In this document: one piece after another, positions 20,953 through 33,452 of the stretch
Layout: each line of letters opens with the position of its first letter
Numbering within the stretch: position 1 is the stretch's first letter
Assembly: GCF_014633365.1 (NCBI RefSeq)
Contig: NC_068349.1
Coordinates: forward strand, 26,674,753 to 26,738,752
Source: Diospyros lotus
Lineage: Eukaryota > Streptophyta > Magnoliopsida > Ericales > Ebenaceae
Direction: 5' to 3'
DNA: 64,000 nucleotides
Notes under the pieces: generated by a model
Databases searched by the model: none
The model's input: only the letters and a program-made list of their open reading frames with translations
Told to the model about the DNA's origin: nothing
Made by a program: the position numbers and the translations under genes

Positions 20953-21667
20953 TGTTGGGTTTTAAATGGGTTGAAAACAATTCTCGATTAAGAAATGCAG
21001 CGGATAAAATCAAAATTTTCTTGAAACCCAAGCGAAAATCATGGTTAAAAACATGTTCGTGTTGAAAAATTATTGAATCTAAATATTATACAAGACTAAA
21101 AACTGTTTCCCTTGTAGCGCAAATTCGATTGCAACTATTGTTCCTGATTGTCACCTGACTACAAGCCGCTCACACGTTCGGCCTCAAATGGTGATCCATG
21201 CAAAACGATTGCAAAGAAAACCCCTAATCACTATAGAAGAAAAGGAAAAGAATTGTGAAAAATAAATCTACTAGGATTTACCTTTTCCCTTTCATACTTT
21301 AATTCGATTAAAGACGTGAACACTCAAAAATTTTGTTTCAATCAAACAAAATTTCTCTCTTTTCTTGGTGTGTATGTTACGACCCTTTTTAGCAAGCAAG
21401 CTAGACTGAAATTTTTAGAATTTGTATATGCTTATACACGGCACACCAAAAGAAAAATAAATCCAAAATGAATAGGCTTGAATAAGAGAGAGAATGAGTG
21501 TTAATGGAGAGATATTATAGGAGATTAATGAAGGAGTTATAAAAATTTGAAACCTCCTCTTTAATCCACTAGATGGCTGGCCAAACCCTTTTAGATTATG
21601 ATATTTATTATATTTTAATAATTAAACAAATAAATATAGAGTTTGAGTTGAGCTTAATCAGGCTTTA

Positions 21668-21867
21668 GGCCCACTAAAGGCCTAACCAAAGGAGTTAGGC
21701 CCAATAAGCTCAAAAGTGATTTTTTAATCAAATTAAAAGATCATTTGAGCCTCTTAACATAACCAAGCTTAATCTTATTAAATTCAATTATATTAATTCA
21801 AAAATCCAAGTCTAAAATCATTTTGGGCTTCCACTATCTCTTTAGGGCCCAATAACACTTAGGCCCA
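21668..21867 (-). promoter_or_regulatory. TGGGCY cluster in the minus-strand LTR
   Basis: GGCCCA (TGGGCC on the minus strand) occurs at 21668, 21698, 21846 and 21862, and TGGGCT on the plus strand at 21834. The cluster resembles that in the U3 of the Copia at 1207-1452. Promoter function is inference. Confidence 0.4.
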
Positions 21868-22706
21868 TTAAAACATCCAATGTTTTATCTTTACCAAAAT
21901 TATATTCTAAGGCTTATCAGGAACTTTGATAGCTCTCTCTAGAATAACATATAAACATCTCCACTAAGTCACACTTAGTGTCCCATTTTAAATCTTCAAA
22001 ATTGTCTCTATTGCGTGTGTGACCCCTTAGGCTCCTAAGTATGTTGGCCAAAATTACGAACTTAATTATAAACATAGTCATAATTAAATTCATAATTGAT
22101 GATCATGTGACAACTCTAGCAAGCCTTTATGACCCCCAAATAATTAAGAAGTCATACAATCGGGATGACACCTGTCAATGAACGATTTATCAATATAATA
22201 CAATCCTTTCATCATCGTATCCCTTTCAACTAGGGTATGGATATGTCAACCCCTATTCGTTGTTTATAGTTTTTCTCGATCTCAGAGGATTGGTTAACTT
22301 AAATGAACCGGAACTTGAAAATCTCTATTTTCAATTCCATTTCAACCCTGTAAGGATTCCAAGTTACCAACCTCTCGAGTGGCCTGGGATACTCCCTTAC
22401 TATTAAGAGTGATGAATCCTATCTTGATCCACTCACTATTTTTGTATGCTACATGATGAACCCCTACACTACTACATTAGCAACTCATGATGAACAACTT
22501 GCTAATAATGCCAAAGCACAACACTCCACATACAAGATACTATAGTGATCTCAAGTCAAAGGATGAATTTATACAACTATCATAAGAGATATCTCACTAA
22601 CTATTATCCATGTAAGTTCTCATGGAGGGTTACTACAATGTCTTATTTATAACAAGCCATATCTTGTTTCTAACAAGCATCCACACGTCTGTCCAAACAT
22701 CTGTAT

Positions 22707-22956
22707 TGTAATATCTCATATCGAGCGATAGGAATGACCGGATTAACTTACCCTAATGGGCCTATGTGAACTTCCCAGGGGTCACCCATCCTTAAGCTAC
22801 CCTAGTTCAAGCACATTTAACTCGAGAGTTCTTTATCCACATCTAGCCCAAAATGTATCCAGTTAGTGTTGTTTCCTTCTTTACTATCCTCGATGTATAT
22901 ACTAGCTTCTCTAGAGTCCTTTCTTGGACCTGACCTTGAGCTTTCGAGGTATTACA
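22707..22956. repeat. 250-bp segment with TGTAATA terminal inverted repeats
   Basis: TGTAATATCTC at the left and GAGGTATTACA at the right match in 10 of 11 inverted positions. It could be a short solo LTR or a small nonautonomous element inside the larger LTR. The flanks (CTGTAT left, TCTATG right) do not form a clear target duplication, so the boundaries are tentative. Confidence 0.4.
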
Positions 22957-23028
22957 TCTATGCTTCAGGATGTGAGAACATCTTCTCACTAATATAGTGA
23001 GGGAGCATGACATGTGCCAATCTCAACA

Positions 23029-23939
23029 ATACAAGAAATGCCCTTATTTTACATGTAGTTGAATCAGGAAAAATTTAGGATTAGAACCATTATATGCTAA
23101 GAGAATCGCACATCATAATCACAATTATGAATTCTCTTACATAGTTTTATCCAAGGACTATTTATCATTCAGGTGAACTTTGTTTAAGTAATTAACAAAT
23201 ACAAAAATGATAAAGCTGCCCTTATTGATATTACACTAAATATAATAAAAATGTACATTATACTCCTAAGGCACCCCTAGGACTTCCCATCCTAACCACT
23301 AAACCCAAGAGAAAAGGTGGTTTAAACAATAAATTCAAAGAAAGATAGATGAGAAGATAAGAAGATGGGCGAAGTTGTGGTCACAAGTCGAAGAGCTCGA
23401 AGATAGTAGTTGTAATGATAATGAGTTGCTCACGAGAAAATGGAAGGAAAATGGCAACGACAAAGGAGATTAAGGCTAAACCTAAAAGACTTCTCAAAAT
23501 GAAAAAGGACGAATGACATTCAGGTTTAGAAATGAAATTCTCTCCATCTTTGACAATGGTCGCTAAATAGGAAACATGTTTCAAAAGTAGAAACACGTTT
23601 TTAATTTTTTTAAAATTTTAAAAATGGCCCCAAATGTTTTCAAGATTATTGGAACAACCTCAAAATGTATTTTTGGAGTTTCTTGAGGTTTTGGGGTACA
23701 AAACATTTTGAAAAAGTCAAAATGACACCATTCTAGCATTTTTGTGTATCATATATAATAAAAATGAAAAAAGGATTTTGAAATTAAAACAAAAAGAAAA
23801 AACTAGATTTTTTTGACAATTGATCCTAAAATAAGCCAACTATAAAGTTATTGATAAATATGAAAGTAAGAATACTTTATGTTATTGCTAATATACAATA
23901 ATAGATTTGTAAGGTGAGAAAAAATAATCTTGACATTCT
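23029..23939. other. Unassigned AT-rich sequence
   Basis: No gene, tandem repeat or recognisable element found. Short ORFs such as 23381-23596 have no identifiable product. Confidence 0.4.
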
Positions 23940-24905
23940 TTAGCAAGGATGATAACGGGATCTTGAGGTAAATGATCTGGAGGCCAAAAATAATCAGGTG
24001 TCCTTAAGAGATGGTGACTTACTGATGCTGATGAATGGCTGCTTGCTGATGAACGGGAGACTTGAAATAACCGAGAGACCTCAAATAATTGAGAGGGCTT
24101 AAGTAACCAAGTGACCTAAAAACTGAGTGACCTTGAGAATCGAGTGGCCTACCAAAAGGAACAAACGGTGAGAGATGTGGGAGATTGTTCCCACACAAAT
24201 TCTCTGATGCTTAAGTCAGTTTTCGAGTGCTTGAACGCAAGAATAAGGTTTGAGTATTAGAGTGAGCGTACCTGAATAAGGAGGCGGGCTTCCTATTTAT
24301 AGAGGAAGAGTATGGAGTAATCTTAATTAAATCGGGACTAAAATTCTTTGTAGATAATGGTTATCTTGATTTTTCTTAGTCTGGCTAAGATTAGGATTGC
24401 TATAGATGGCATCTATCTTTTATGGATGATACTTATTGTGGAATTTCTTGTGGAGGGTGTCTATCTCAATTATTCCAAAGTTCTTTTAGAATTAGAATTT
24501 TTTATGAATAATCAATTATTCTCTTGGAATATTCTTATTGAGGAAGTTCCCAGAGGGTCTGTTGACATTGAGGGAGGCTTCTGGGGGTTGAAGAATCATC
24601 TGTTGCCACAAGTAAAAACTGAGAGGCCTCATGGCCACAACTAAGAAGCCACTCAATTCAACACTTGACACTTCTTCATATGCTTTTATTTTTTGTCTCG
24701 GGAGGACCTTTGACTTTTAGGGAGACTCCAGGATTTGAAGAACATTTAAGGATCAAATAACACAACAAGAAACGATGCCGAGAGGCCTCTCGGTTTGCAA
24801 CAAGTGGTGGCCGAGATTCCTTATTGTGCGCCTCCTGCTTCTTTAATTCAATCTTCAATCTCCAAATCTTCAGTTGTTGGCTCAAGCTCCACAACTTCAA
24901 TTATT
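23940..24905 (-). repeat. Possible Gypsy LTR, minus strand, approximate limits
   Basis: On the minus strand a TATA box (CTCTATAAATAGGAAG, plus-strand 24291-24306) is followed by a sequence resembling the R/U5 of some plant Gypsy LTRs ('gacttaagcatcagag', plus-strand near 24205-24220). A series of short repeats follows, with CACT(C/T)(G/A)-containing units at 24060-24150. No termini, primer-binding site or coding region identified. Confidence 0.3.
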
Positions 24906-25660
24906 CAATTGAATACCAAGGGGCCACTCAGTTAGGGACTTGCAATATTTAATTGTTCAATTACATATCAACAGTCTTGGAACATTTAATTGTTACTGTG
25001 CGGCTTCTCCGTTCTTCTCAATTCTCCTCCAATTTAATCTCCTAATATAATATTATATTATATATATGCCACCTCCAATTCAATCTCCTATTTTTTATTC
25101 CTTTAATGTCCACCTTGATCCCAATCCTCTCCCAACTTCAATTATTTTAATGGGCATTACAACTTCAATTGCCAAAGCTTCTAATTAATTGATGTCACAA
25201 TCCTTCTTTGTTCGAGTGGCCACTCGGCCGAGTGGATAGCAAAATCACAGAGAAGAACAACAATTGAAGAGCAGGTGCTGCGTGGGCCACGACCATTCTC
25301 CCGCAAGCAAGCCCCAAGCAGCCAGAATGCACGCAAGGCTGAAGCAACCGCACGCTCAGCAGCGCCGCAAGAAGCAAAACGCAGCAGGAGGCTCATGCAC
25401 CAATTAGCAAGGCAGAAGGCAAACGGGCGAGTAACAGCTGGCTTGGGTCCGACTCCAGATCTGGAATGCAAGGGGCTTCCACTACTCGGTCATCGGGCAC
25501 TGCTTTATTTTCTCCTACAACTTTCTTGATTATTTTTTGCTCTTATGGATTTCGGCTCATTTAAATATGCACTTGACTCATATGTCCATTCATAAATTTT
25601 GACTCAAATCTGTCACCTAAATCTGCTTCATATCCAGTGCTGCTGGCTATTTGTAGGGTA
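24906..25660. other. Unassigned sequence upstream of the trehalase gene
   Basis: It contains a locally GC-rich stretch at 25260-25470 in which ORFs stay open on both strands, and a short AT-rich run near 25040-25065. No domain is recognisable in any frame. The phrase 'gccactc(a/g)' recurs here and in the preceding segment, which suggests one decayed element. Confidence 0.35.
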
Positions 25661-25909
25661 TCACTTTAGAAAATAATACATTTCAAGGATTCGAAGCAAC
25701 GGCATCAGTGCAGGATCATTGTTATTGAGCCACTTTGCTTGGTGAATAAGTAATAGATGGAAGAATAAGAATAAAAGACCTTGCTTAATGATAACGGTAC
25801 GATCACCCAAACGTAGAAGGGTTGGCAATGGTGGCTGCTTAGTGCGTATCGAAAGAAGCCAAATCCAAGTATCTAGCCAGAAATTAGCCAAATCCAACCA
25901 TCCAACCAA

Positions 25910-26074
25910 AACGTTTCCTCCTCTGTCTCTCTCTGCTTGCTCTCTCCCCTTCGTCGTTGGAAATCCCGCGTGTGAACACTCCCCCCCCCTCTCTCTCTGT
26001 CTGTATATAGACACACACACAAAACACCTAAAGAACAAAACATTAGGGTAAGTTGTCTGAAACCTCTCTACCAA
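25910..26074 (+). promoter_or_regulatory. Trehalase core promoter and 5' leader
   Basis: TATATA at 26004-26009 lies about 105 bp before the ATG at 26111, preceded by pyrimidine-rich sequence (a C run then (CT)n at 25981-26000) of the type common in plant core promoters. A short (AC)n run follows. The likely transcription start is near 26035. Confidence 0.6.
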
Positions 26075-26110
26075 TTGCAACCTCCATTCCACTTTGTCCA
26101 ACAATTCATA

Positions 26111-29026
26111 ATGTCTAAGTTTGGAAGCGTAAATCCCAGACGGATCCGCTCTAATTTCTCCCTCCATCTGCCTATCATCTTCTCAATATCCATGGCTGTG
26201 ATCGCCGGCGCAGCCGCTACATCCGAAGCTTCTCCGATATGCAGCATGGCGGATTCCGGCCCCGTAGTACCCACAACCGCATTAGTCAGCTTTCTCGAAC
26301 GCGTCCAAGACACCGCGCTCTACACACTCGGCCAGCACCACTTCGATCCAAAACTCTACGTCGACCTCTCTCTGAAATTCAACCTCTCGACCACAGAAGA
26401 CGCCTTCAATCGGCTTCCGAGGAGCCAGAACGGATCGGTGCCGTTGAGAGAGTGGGACGGGTTCATGAAGACATACATGAACGGGGCGGAAGAGGATTTG
26501 GTGTACGCCGAGCCGCCAGATTTCGCGGCGGAGCCGGAGGGGTTCCTGCCCAAGGTGGCGGAGCCCGCGATGAGGACCTGGGCATTGGAGGTCCACTCGC
26601 TTTGGAAGAATTTGAGCCGCCGAGTCGCCGATAGCGTCTACCGGAACCCCGAGCTCCACACCCTGCTGCCGCTGCCTAAGCCCGTCATGATTCCCGGCTC
26701 ACGCTTCCGGGAGGTTTACTACTGGGACTCTTACTGGGTTATAAGGTCCGTTTGCTGTTAGTTTCTGTTTGGCTTCCAGGATAGTTCAACCGGAAGAAAT
26801 TAAAGGAAAACAACAATTAATTATGCTCGATGCCCTATTTAATCTTGAGCAATTTGTTTCTCATCCAGAGGGTTGTTGGCTAGCAAAATGTACGAGACTG
26901 CGAAAGGGATTGTGACGAATCTGATTTCTCTCATAGATGAATTTGGATATGTTCTGAACGGAGCGAGGGCATATTACACGAACAGGAGGTAATTATTTAA
27001 TGAAAATTGCTCTCGATCTCATGGAATTGGTCTGGTTATTAGTTCTTGAGGTTGCTTCTGCTTCTGTTTGGATTTCGCAGCCAGCCTCCGTTGCTTAGTT
27101 CAATGGTGTATGATATATACCACAAGACGAGTGACTTGGACTTGGTTCGCGAGGCTCTCCCTGCCCTGCTTAAAGAACACGACTTCTGGACTTCAGGTTC
27201 TGTTTGCGTCATTCAGAATACCTCTTTAGTTCCAATGAATTCTGCAGCTTAATAATTATATATTAGGCTAAAATTCTTAACGTTTTGGTTAAACTATTTC
27301 AGAAATCCATAGCGTAGTAATCCAAGATGCGCAAGGACGGAATCGGACCTTAAGTCGATATCACGCAATGTGGAACAAACCCAGACCAGAATCCTCTACC
27401 ATTGTAATTAAAACCTTCATGCCTGGTCCTGTCATCTAGTTTAAAATTGGTCGCTTGATTTGAATAGCTTTTTTAACTTAAAAGAGAGAGAGCATGTGAT
27501 TCTTACATAATATCAGGACAAGGAAACTGCTTCCAAGCTCTTGAATGATTCTGAGAAAGAGCAACTTTACCGTGAACTGGCTTCAGCAGCCGAGTCTGGA
27601 TGGGATTTCAGTACAAGATGGATGAGGTGGTTAACTTGTTACAATTTCTTTATCTTTAATCAATTTCTAATATTCGGGATTTGAGGCTGCTTCTTTATAT
27701 ATGTTTTGACCCATCGATCATTGTATGATTGATTGATTCTCTTATAGTTGCATCGCAGGAATGCATCTGATCTCACAACATTGGCTACAACTTCAATTCT
27801 TCCTGTCGATTTAAATGTCTTCATACTCAAGGTTTCAGTCGAACCATGATGGCAAGTTTCGTCTGAATTCTGAAACTATTGTAATGTTCCTCATATTATA
27901 ACATGACTCTGGCATCTCGTGTCAGATGGAACTCGACATAGCCTTCTTTGCAAATGTCACTGGAGATAGCGTCACTGCTGAAGAGTTCCTCGAAGCTGCC
28001 AAGGAAAGACAACAGGCAATGAACTCTGTTTTCTGGAATGAGGAGATGGGACAATGGCTTGATTACTGGCTCATCAGTAACCATACTACATCCCAGGTGA
28101 TTCTTAATCTGAAATCTTCTGCGCATCCCTTGGCGAAATTATTAACACTCAACGATATCTATTATTTTTCATTTCTAATTTATTCTTGCCCATGCCTTTA
28201 GAATACAAGTTACACGTGGGAAGCCGTGAACCAGAACAAGAATGTATTTGCTTCAAACTTCATTCCTTTGTGGATTGACTTGTTTACTTCAGGTTTGTGA
28301 TCCAAAATATCCAGACTTTGTTTCTTAGTACTTAATGGAGTCGTTCCTTTTCCTTTATAATGCTTAATTCCTATGGGATAAGCTATATATAATGGAAATA
28401 ATTACAATATTGTTCAAACATGTAATTAAGATGGCACTCGGGGGGAGAGAGTTGTGCAAAGTTTTCAAAGTTCAGGCCTGCTACGCGCTGTTGGGATCGC
28501 AACTTCTTTAACTAACACCGGGCAACAATGGTAAATGTGCCATTTTTAGAGAGATCATTTCTTTCATTATGTGTCGTGTTGGTTAATTAAGGTTTTGTTG
28601 CACAGGGACTTTCCAAATGGTTGGGCACCTCTCCAGCACATGATTGTCGAAGGTCTGCTCAAGTATGGATCAAAGGAAGCCAGATCCATGGCAGAAGACA
28701 TTGCTATAAGGTGGATCCGAACCAACCATGATGCTTACAAGCAATCAGGCGCAATGCATGAGAAGTATGATGTCGAAAAATGTGGAGAGTTTGGAGGTGG
28801 CGGGGAATACGTACCTCAGGTAACCCGGCCACCGGGAAACATTTTAATAAGCAGTAGATCGAACCTAGAAACATGGTCATAATTTCTCATATTACTTGGT
28901 AAATTCAAGCCTGTTAAGTGGTTTTGTACTGCAATGCAGACAGGCTTTGTCTGGTCGAATGGAGTTGTGTTGTCATTCCTGGAGGATTTGGGGTGGCCTC
29001 AAGATCTGGAAGTAGGCTGCCAGTAG
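26111..29026 (+). CDS. TRE1: Trehalase (alpha,alpha-trehalose glucohydrolase, GH37), 11 exons, intact
   Basis: Hydrolyses trehalose to two glucose molecules; plant TRE1 is a plasma-membrane or apoplastic enzyme that keeps trehalose low. I derived exons 26111-26745, 26869-26988, 27081-27196, 27303-27403, 27517-27626, 27759-27831, 27926-28096, 28202-28292, 28431-28530, 28606-28819 and 28940-29026. All introns are GT-AG, 75-138 bp, and the frame stays open for 605 codons, close to the ~600-630 usual in plants. Arg10/11/13 and hydrophobic residues 18-36 suggest a signal anchor. Both GH37 signatures are present: PGSRFREVYYWDSYW (195-209) and QWDFPNGWAP (505-514), plus GGGGEY (569-574). By family alignment Asp354 (SGWDFSTRW) and Glu558 (MHEKYD) are the catalytic acid and base. 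Several N-glycosylation sequons fit a secreted domain. An in-frame ATG at 26075 would add 12 residues; 26111 is preferred because the basic segment then starts near the N-terminus. No close gene neighbours are visible. Confidence 0.96.
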
Positions 29027-29188
29027 AAAAAGGAAATTGAAGAATGCATTAATTCCATACCAGCACATGAAAACAAAAGCCTCACGCCTTGTATGAACTC
29101 TTCTTCACGAGCAAAAATAACATTCAAATTAATTGATTCAGTCTCCTTCTCTTGTGATTTGTTAGAATTTTTAACGCTGATCTAGTAG

Positions 29189-30755
29189 TAGGGGTGTAAA
29201 TGAGCCAGGGCCAAGCTTCACTTAGCTCAGCTCAGCTCAGCTCAGCTCGACAAATTTTATCACAAACTCCAGTTCGAACTCAAGTTCGAGTTGAGTCTAG
29301 AAGCTTGGCTCGAGCTCGAGCTCGATTAGTATAGCCCGAGCTTGAGCTTGGCTTAGGCTAGGCTCGGGCTCGACTCGTCAATTTGATTGACATGCCAAGC
29401 TCAAAGTTGAGCTCAGGCTCGAGCGACACCCAACCCAAGCTTGGGCTCGGGCTTGGGTTCAAGCTCGAGCTAAAATTTATTAAAGTTTTATTTAAAAAAA
29501 AAACTAATAAATAGATGTATAATAAAAACAAATATCAATCCAATAATCAACAAATATACCTAAATGAACACAATCTGATAATCAACAAAATATAACGTCG
29601 ACATGATAATTAAATAATAATAATTTTACAAATTACAATAAATATAATATCATTTACCGTATAAAAAGATAATCAAATTACTTGTCTAATTAATTTCAAA
29701 ATACAAACATAATCAAAATTACAACACAACAAAGATATTTTCAATTCAACTTCAAATTAACTGCTCCAAATATCAACTTGTAATTTGAAATTGTAATACT
29801 AATTATCAACAAATATCCCTATTTAATAATTTTTAGTTTTTTACTAGACTAAATACCACTTAGTCGATTAACTTTTTAGTTATTTAAGAACGATGATTAT
29901 GACATCATATTAACGTGCTCAGCTCGTTAAAAGCTTGTTTAAATTCGTTCGTTAAACTAAGCGAGTGAAATATATAGTTATTTGAGTAAGTATTTTTGAT
30001 ACTCGAGTAAATTATAATTTTACTCAATTAATATTTATTCTTAATTGATTAATGATACAAATATAAAGTTGTCATTTTTATTCAGAATTGTTACTTAGTT
30101 AAATGTTATAGTTATTCAACTAATGCATCACTTATCCAATTAACTATTTAGTTATTCAATTAATATTATTTCATCATATATTCAAGTAAGACAAATATAT
30201 AATCGATTAATCAGTTAAATGTTTAGGTTTTACTTGATTAAAAAAAATCAGTAGAGTACAATATTTATTAGTTGTTATTCAACTAAACATTTTCTTATTC
30301 GATTAAAATGATAATTATTCTACTAAACTATAATTAAAATGATAAAATGATAATTAAACATTTTCTCATACATTAATTGATTAAATTTTAAGTCACAACA
30401 AATCTTTTTATCAATGCATTCTTATTATGATATTATTATAATAAAGTAAAGTTTGATAATTTTATGTTAAATATATTTTTATAAAATTATAAATAATTTT
30501 ATTAATGTATTTGTAAACAAACCTATTTACGAGTCAACTCGCGAGCCTCTACTCGAGTCAGCTCACGAGTCTATAATCGAGTTAACTCGCAAGTTAAGGA
30601 ACCCAACTTTCTTGAATTTAACATCAGTTTGTTTACAAATCGAGATTCAAAATTAGACTCAAACTTGTTTTGTTTACCTTAACGGATGAACTCGGACGAG
30701 ATTTGTTCGAGTCGAATACCAAACCAAACCCGAACAACTCGACTCATTTGCAGTA
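29189..30755. mobile_element. Probable nonautonomous hAT-like element, ~1.57 kb
   Basis: The left end TAGGGGTGTAAATGAGCC and right end CTCATTTGCAGTA are imperfect inverted repeats of the TAGGG(T)G...AATGAG kind found in hAT-like elements. Subterminal regions hold many AGCTCGAGCT-type and CGAGTC motifs, and the middle is AT-rich without an ORF. No clear 8-bp target duplication is seen (TCTAGTAG left, GATTAATG right), so it is old or the ends are slightly misplaced. It starts 163 bp after the trehalase stop codon and may border or enter its 3' UTR. Confidence 0.5.
29224..29248 (+). repeat. (AGCTC)n pentanucleotide microsatellite
   Basis: About five tandem AGCTC units in the subterminal part of the hAT-like element. 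Confidence 0.85.
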
Positions 30756-31819
30756 GATTAATGCTTTCAAATAGACTTATACAGTTGGAATAGTACCCGT
30801 CTGGACAAATGCATTAACACGATAGATATGCTGGAAAGGTTTGGATTTAAATTGGTTTTTTCAGTGCATTTTATTACATAAATTTGATAAACCCACGTCT
30901 AGCAGTGCTAGGACTAATGGTTGAGGCTAAATTGCACTCAAATTGGTCCATCTGCCCGCAAATTCTCTGTGGTTTTAGAATAATTTTTGAAGTCTCTATG
31001 ATTATTATTAAGTAAAATTAAATAATTATGATTATTAGATAATATTAAAAATAAATTTTTCTAATTATTATTATTAAGTTAAATTAAACTCAATTAAACC
31101 ACAAAATAAAAAAAGAAAGATAAAAAAAAATATAATAAATGAAAAACCATCTCCAATTACAGTACCTAAAACCTCACTATCATCACCACCACCAATGTAA
31201 GGCCCATGAAATTTGGGCCATAGGCATTAGTTCTTTTGTTTAGAAACAAGTTGGTGCCACATTGACGTATTTGAAAATTTTCAGAAAATTTTCAAAGAAG
31301 TAATCAAAGCCAATATAAAAGCAAAGGGATTCTTTTTGTAATCTTATAAGTAAATGTGTTGTTATCCAGATACAATAATTAAAATTTATTTATTGTGAAA
31401 AAATTCAACGAGCAACTAAAAGAACCTAAGGTGTTCTTGCCTTGATTGTGAGACTTGGGAGGGAAGAAAGTCATTCGGGGTGGAGTCGGTCTACTGGCCC
31501 AAAAGAGAATCCATTGGACGGGAGAGTTGTGGAGCCAGAGGAACTAGGAATGTTGAGAGATGGTAGGAGATCATTCATCTTATAAGCAAGTTTGCTAGAC
31601 AGAAAGTAATCAGAGGCACATGAGAATTTCTCCCGCATTGCCCTTTCGATGTTTAAGTCAAATAAGGTCATCATGCAATGTAGAAGTAAGATGCAGCGAT
31701 GTCGTGTATAGGGAAATGTGATAGATTACATCTTATATTAGTAGATCTTATGTTGATGATCTATCTCTCAAAACTGATAGATTACATCTTTACCTATTAA
31801 GTAACATAATTAATTTCTT
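30756..31819. other. Unassigned AT-rich sequence
   Basis: No supported ORF. TGTAAGGCCC at 31196 and TATAAAAG near 31316 look like the start and TATA box of a Gypsy-type LTR, but no matching end was found. Confidence 0.35.
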
Positions 31820-32479
31820 TATATCATATTAAGGGGGAGTTTTCATTTTCAGGGAGAGTATTTCTCTTTAACTTCTCTATTTGGAATAATACATTTTGCA
31901 CTTATAAGATCATTTGAAGGTCTGGTTTGTTTTCAATATTGGATCCTTATTTCATATCTACAGTACGATTAAAACTAATGAATAACTTGTTTCTAGTCAT
32001 ATTAGTTTAACAGGGAGCTTAATGTGCTAAAGGAATTTGATGTCAGCATCTCTACGACTCAACTCCTTTTAAATTGTTGGTTGTTATCTCAAAACTCAAA
32101 TTTTGAATTTTTCTGACTAAGGGGGAGTTTTGTTGCTTAATCTAAAAAATAATCCTTTTTGATTTGTGATAAAAAGGGGGAGATATAAGTATAGTGAAAT
32201 TGATTTCAAATCATTGATTTTGTCATCATAAAAAGGGGGAGAATTTTATATGAAATCTTAAATCAAGTTATGGAAATACCTTGTCTCAAACAAAAATGAA
32301 TTTCAAGCCAAAATGAAAATTCATATTCTCCGCAAACAACTTATTTCTTTGACACAATTATTTAATGGAGATTGAAAAAATAAAGTTTTATATTTCTCAA
32401 ATTGTCTCCGTAAGGAGTTTCAAAATCATTTTTTCGTATTGGAGAAGATAGAACAAAATGTTTTAAAAATTCAAAAAAC

Positions 32480-32705
32480 CAATTGTCGACCAGTTCTAGA
32501 GAATTGTCAACCGTTTTGGCGGTAATTAATCCAAGCTGTCGACCGTTCAAAAACAAGCTCTCAAGAGCATACTATTAACCACCTCTGCATCAGCATTTGT
32601 CAATCGTTTTCCAAAACTTTTGACCATTTTGTTCCAAGCCGTCGATCGTTGTTTGAATTTTTAAACTAATCTGTCGATCGATTCTATGAATCTGTCAACC
32701 GTTCC
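32480..32705 (+). repeat. Degenerate GTCGACCGTT motif array
   Basis: About eight variants of (T)GTCGACCGTT or GTCAACCGTT at irregular 20-40-bp intervals within the SIRE-like LTR. Comparable motifs occur at 50200-50430 and 54210-54310. Confidence 0.6.
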
Positions 32706-32724
32706 TATTACAGAGACTTCCAAC

Positions 32725-33452
32725 TAGGGATGACAATTGTAACCGAAACTGTGGGGAACCAAACTAAAACTGAACCGGTTAACATGGTTAAAAATCGTTT
32801 GATTGGGTAATGGTTTGGTTTGAGAAAAAATCGAACACTGTTTCAATGAGTATGGTTTGGTTATGGTTTTCACTAAATCCAAACCAAAACCCGAATCGAA
32901 TGTGTGGGTAACTAAACTAAACTGAATCGAATATACATATATTTAATATATATTTATTTATTTAATATATTATATATACACAATATTTATATATACACAA
33001 TATATATATTGACTAGTGCATTTTTTACAAGTATTTTAACTAATGCATTACAAATATATAAAATATTTAATATTTATAAAGTAATTAACAAATAAAAATA
33101 AAACATAATCTTAAATTATTTTATTTTTATCAATTAAATAATTATATCCAAGAAGTTTGAAGTTAATTTGTAACTTTATACAAGAATAAGGTAATTTTAT
33201 TAGAGTTTCTCTTTGTTTGTTATGGAGTTATCAAAATTTTTTATGAATGCTATTTGTAAGAGTTTGTTTTTGTTTGTTGATATGGATTAAACTAAAAAAA
33301 TCATGATTAAAATCAAAACCGAATGATTTGGTTATGGTTTTTAATTTTTAAAATCAATGAGTAATGGTTTGGTTTTGGTTTTAGTAGTTTAAATTTGATT
33401 TGGTCATGGTTTTGACAAAAACCGAAACCAAACCGAACCATTGCCAACCCTA
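32725..33452. mobile_element. Nonautonomous hAT element, 728 bp, with 8-bp target duplication
   Basis: Flanked by CTTCCAAC on both sides (32717-32724 and 33453-33460). Terminal inverted repeats are TAGGGATGACAATTGT and, from the right, TAGGGTTGGCAATGGT (12 of 16 match). Subterminal regions are packed with AACCAAACC/GGTTTGGTT motifs. No transposase ORF. An 8-bp duplication with TAGGG ends is characteristic of the hAT superfamily. Confidence 0.85.

Larger units (their letters stand above)
20953..23028 (-). repeat. Probable Copia-type LTR, minus strand, ~2.1 kb
   Basis: The termini on the plus strand are TGTTGGGTTT and TCTCAACA, that is TGTTGAGA...ACCCAACA on the minus strand. The minus-strand end contains a 'ccgctgca' motif like that at the end of the Copia LTR at 53379. 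A TGGGCY cluster lies at 21668-21867, four of the five motifs on the minus strand. No matching target duplication is visible (AATAT left, ATACA right), and no coding domain adjoins it. It may be a solo LTR or an LTR-bearing noncoding element. Confidence 0.5.

Noticed and set aside
22707..22956. Calling this a MITE with confidence
   Set aside because: Inverted ends are visible, but the flanks do not form a target duplication, so it is reported only as a tentative repeat.
25181..25529. Overlapping plus and minus ORFs upstream of trehalase
   Set aside because: Locally GC-rich sequence, no recognisable domain and no splice-supported extension.
26239..26659. Alternative ORFs on both strands within the trehalase first exon
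   Set aside because: They are shadows of the GC-rich coding exon; the trehalase frame alone has family motifs and spliced continuity.
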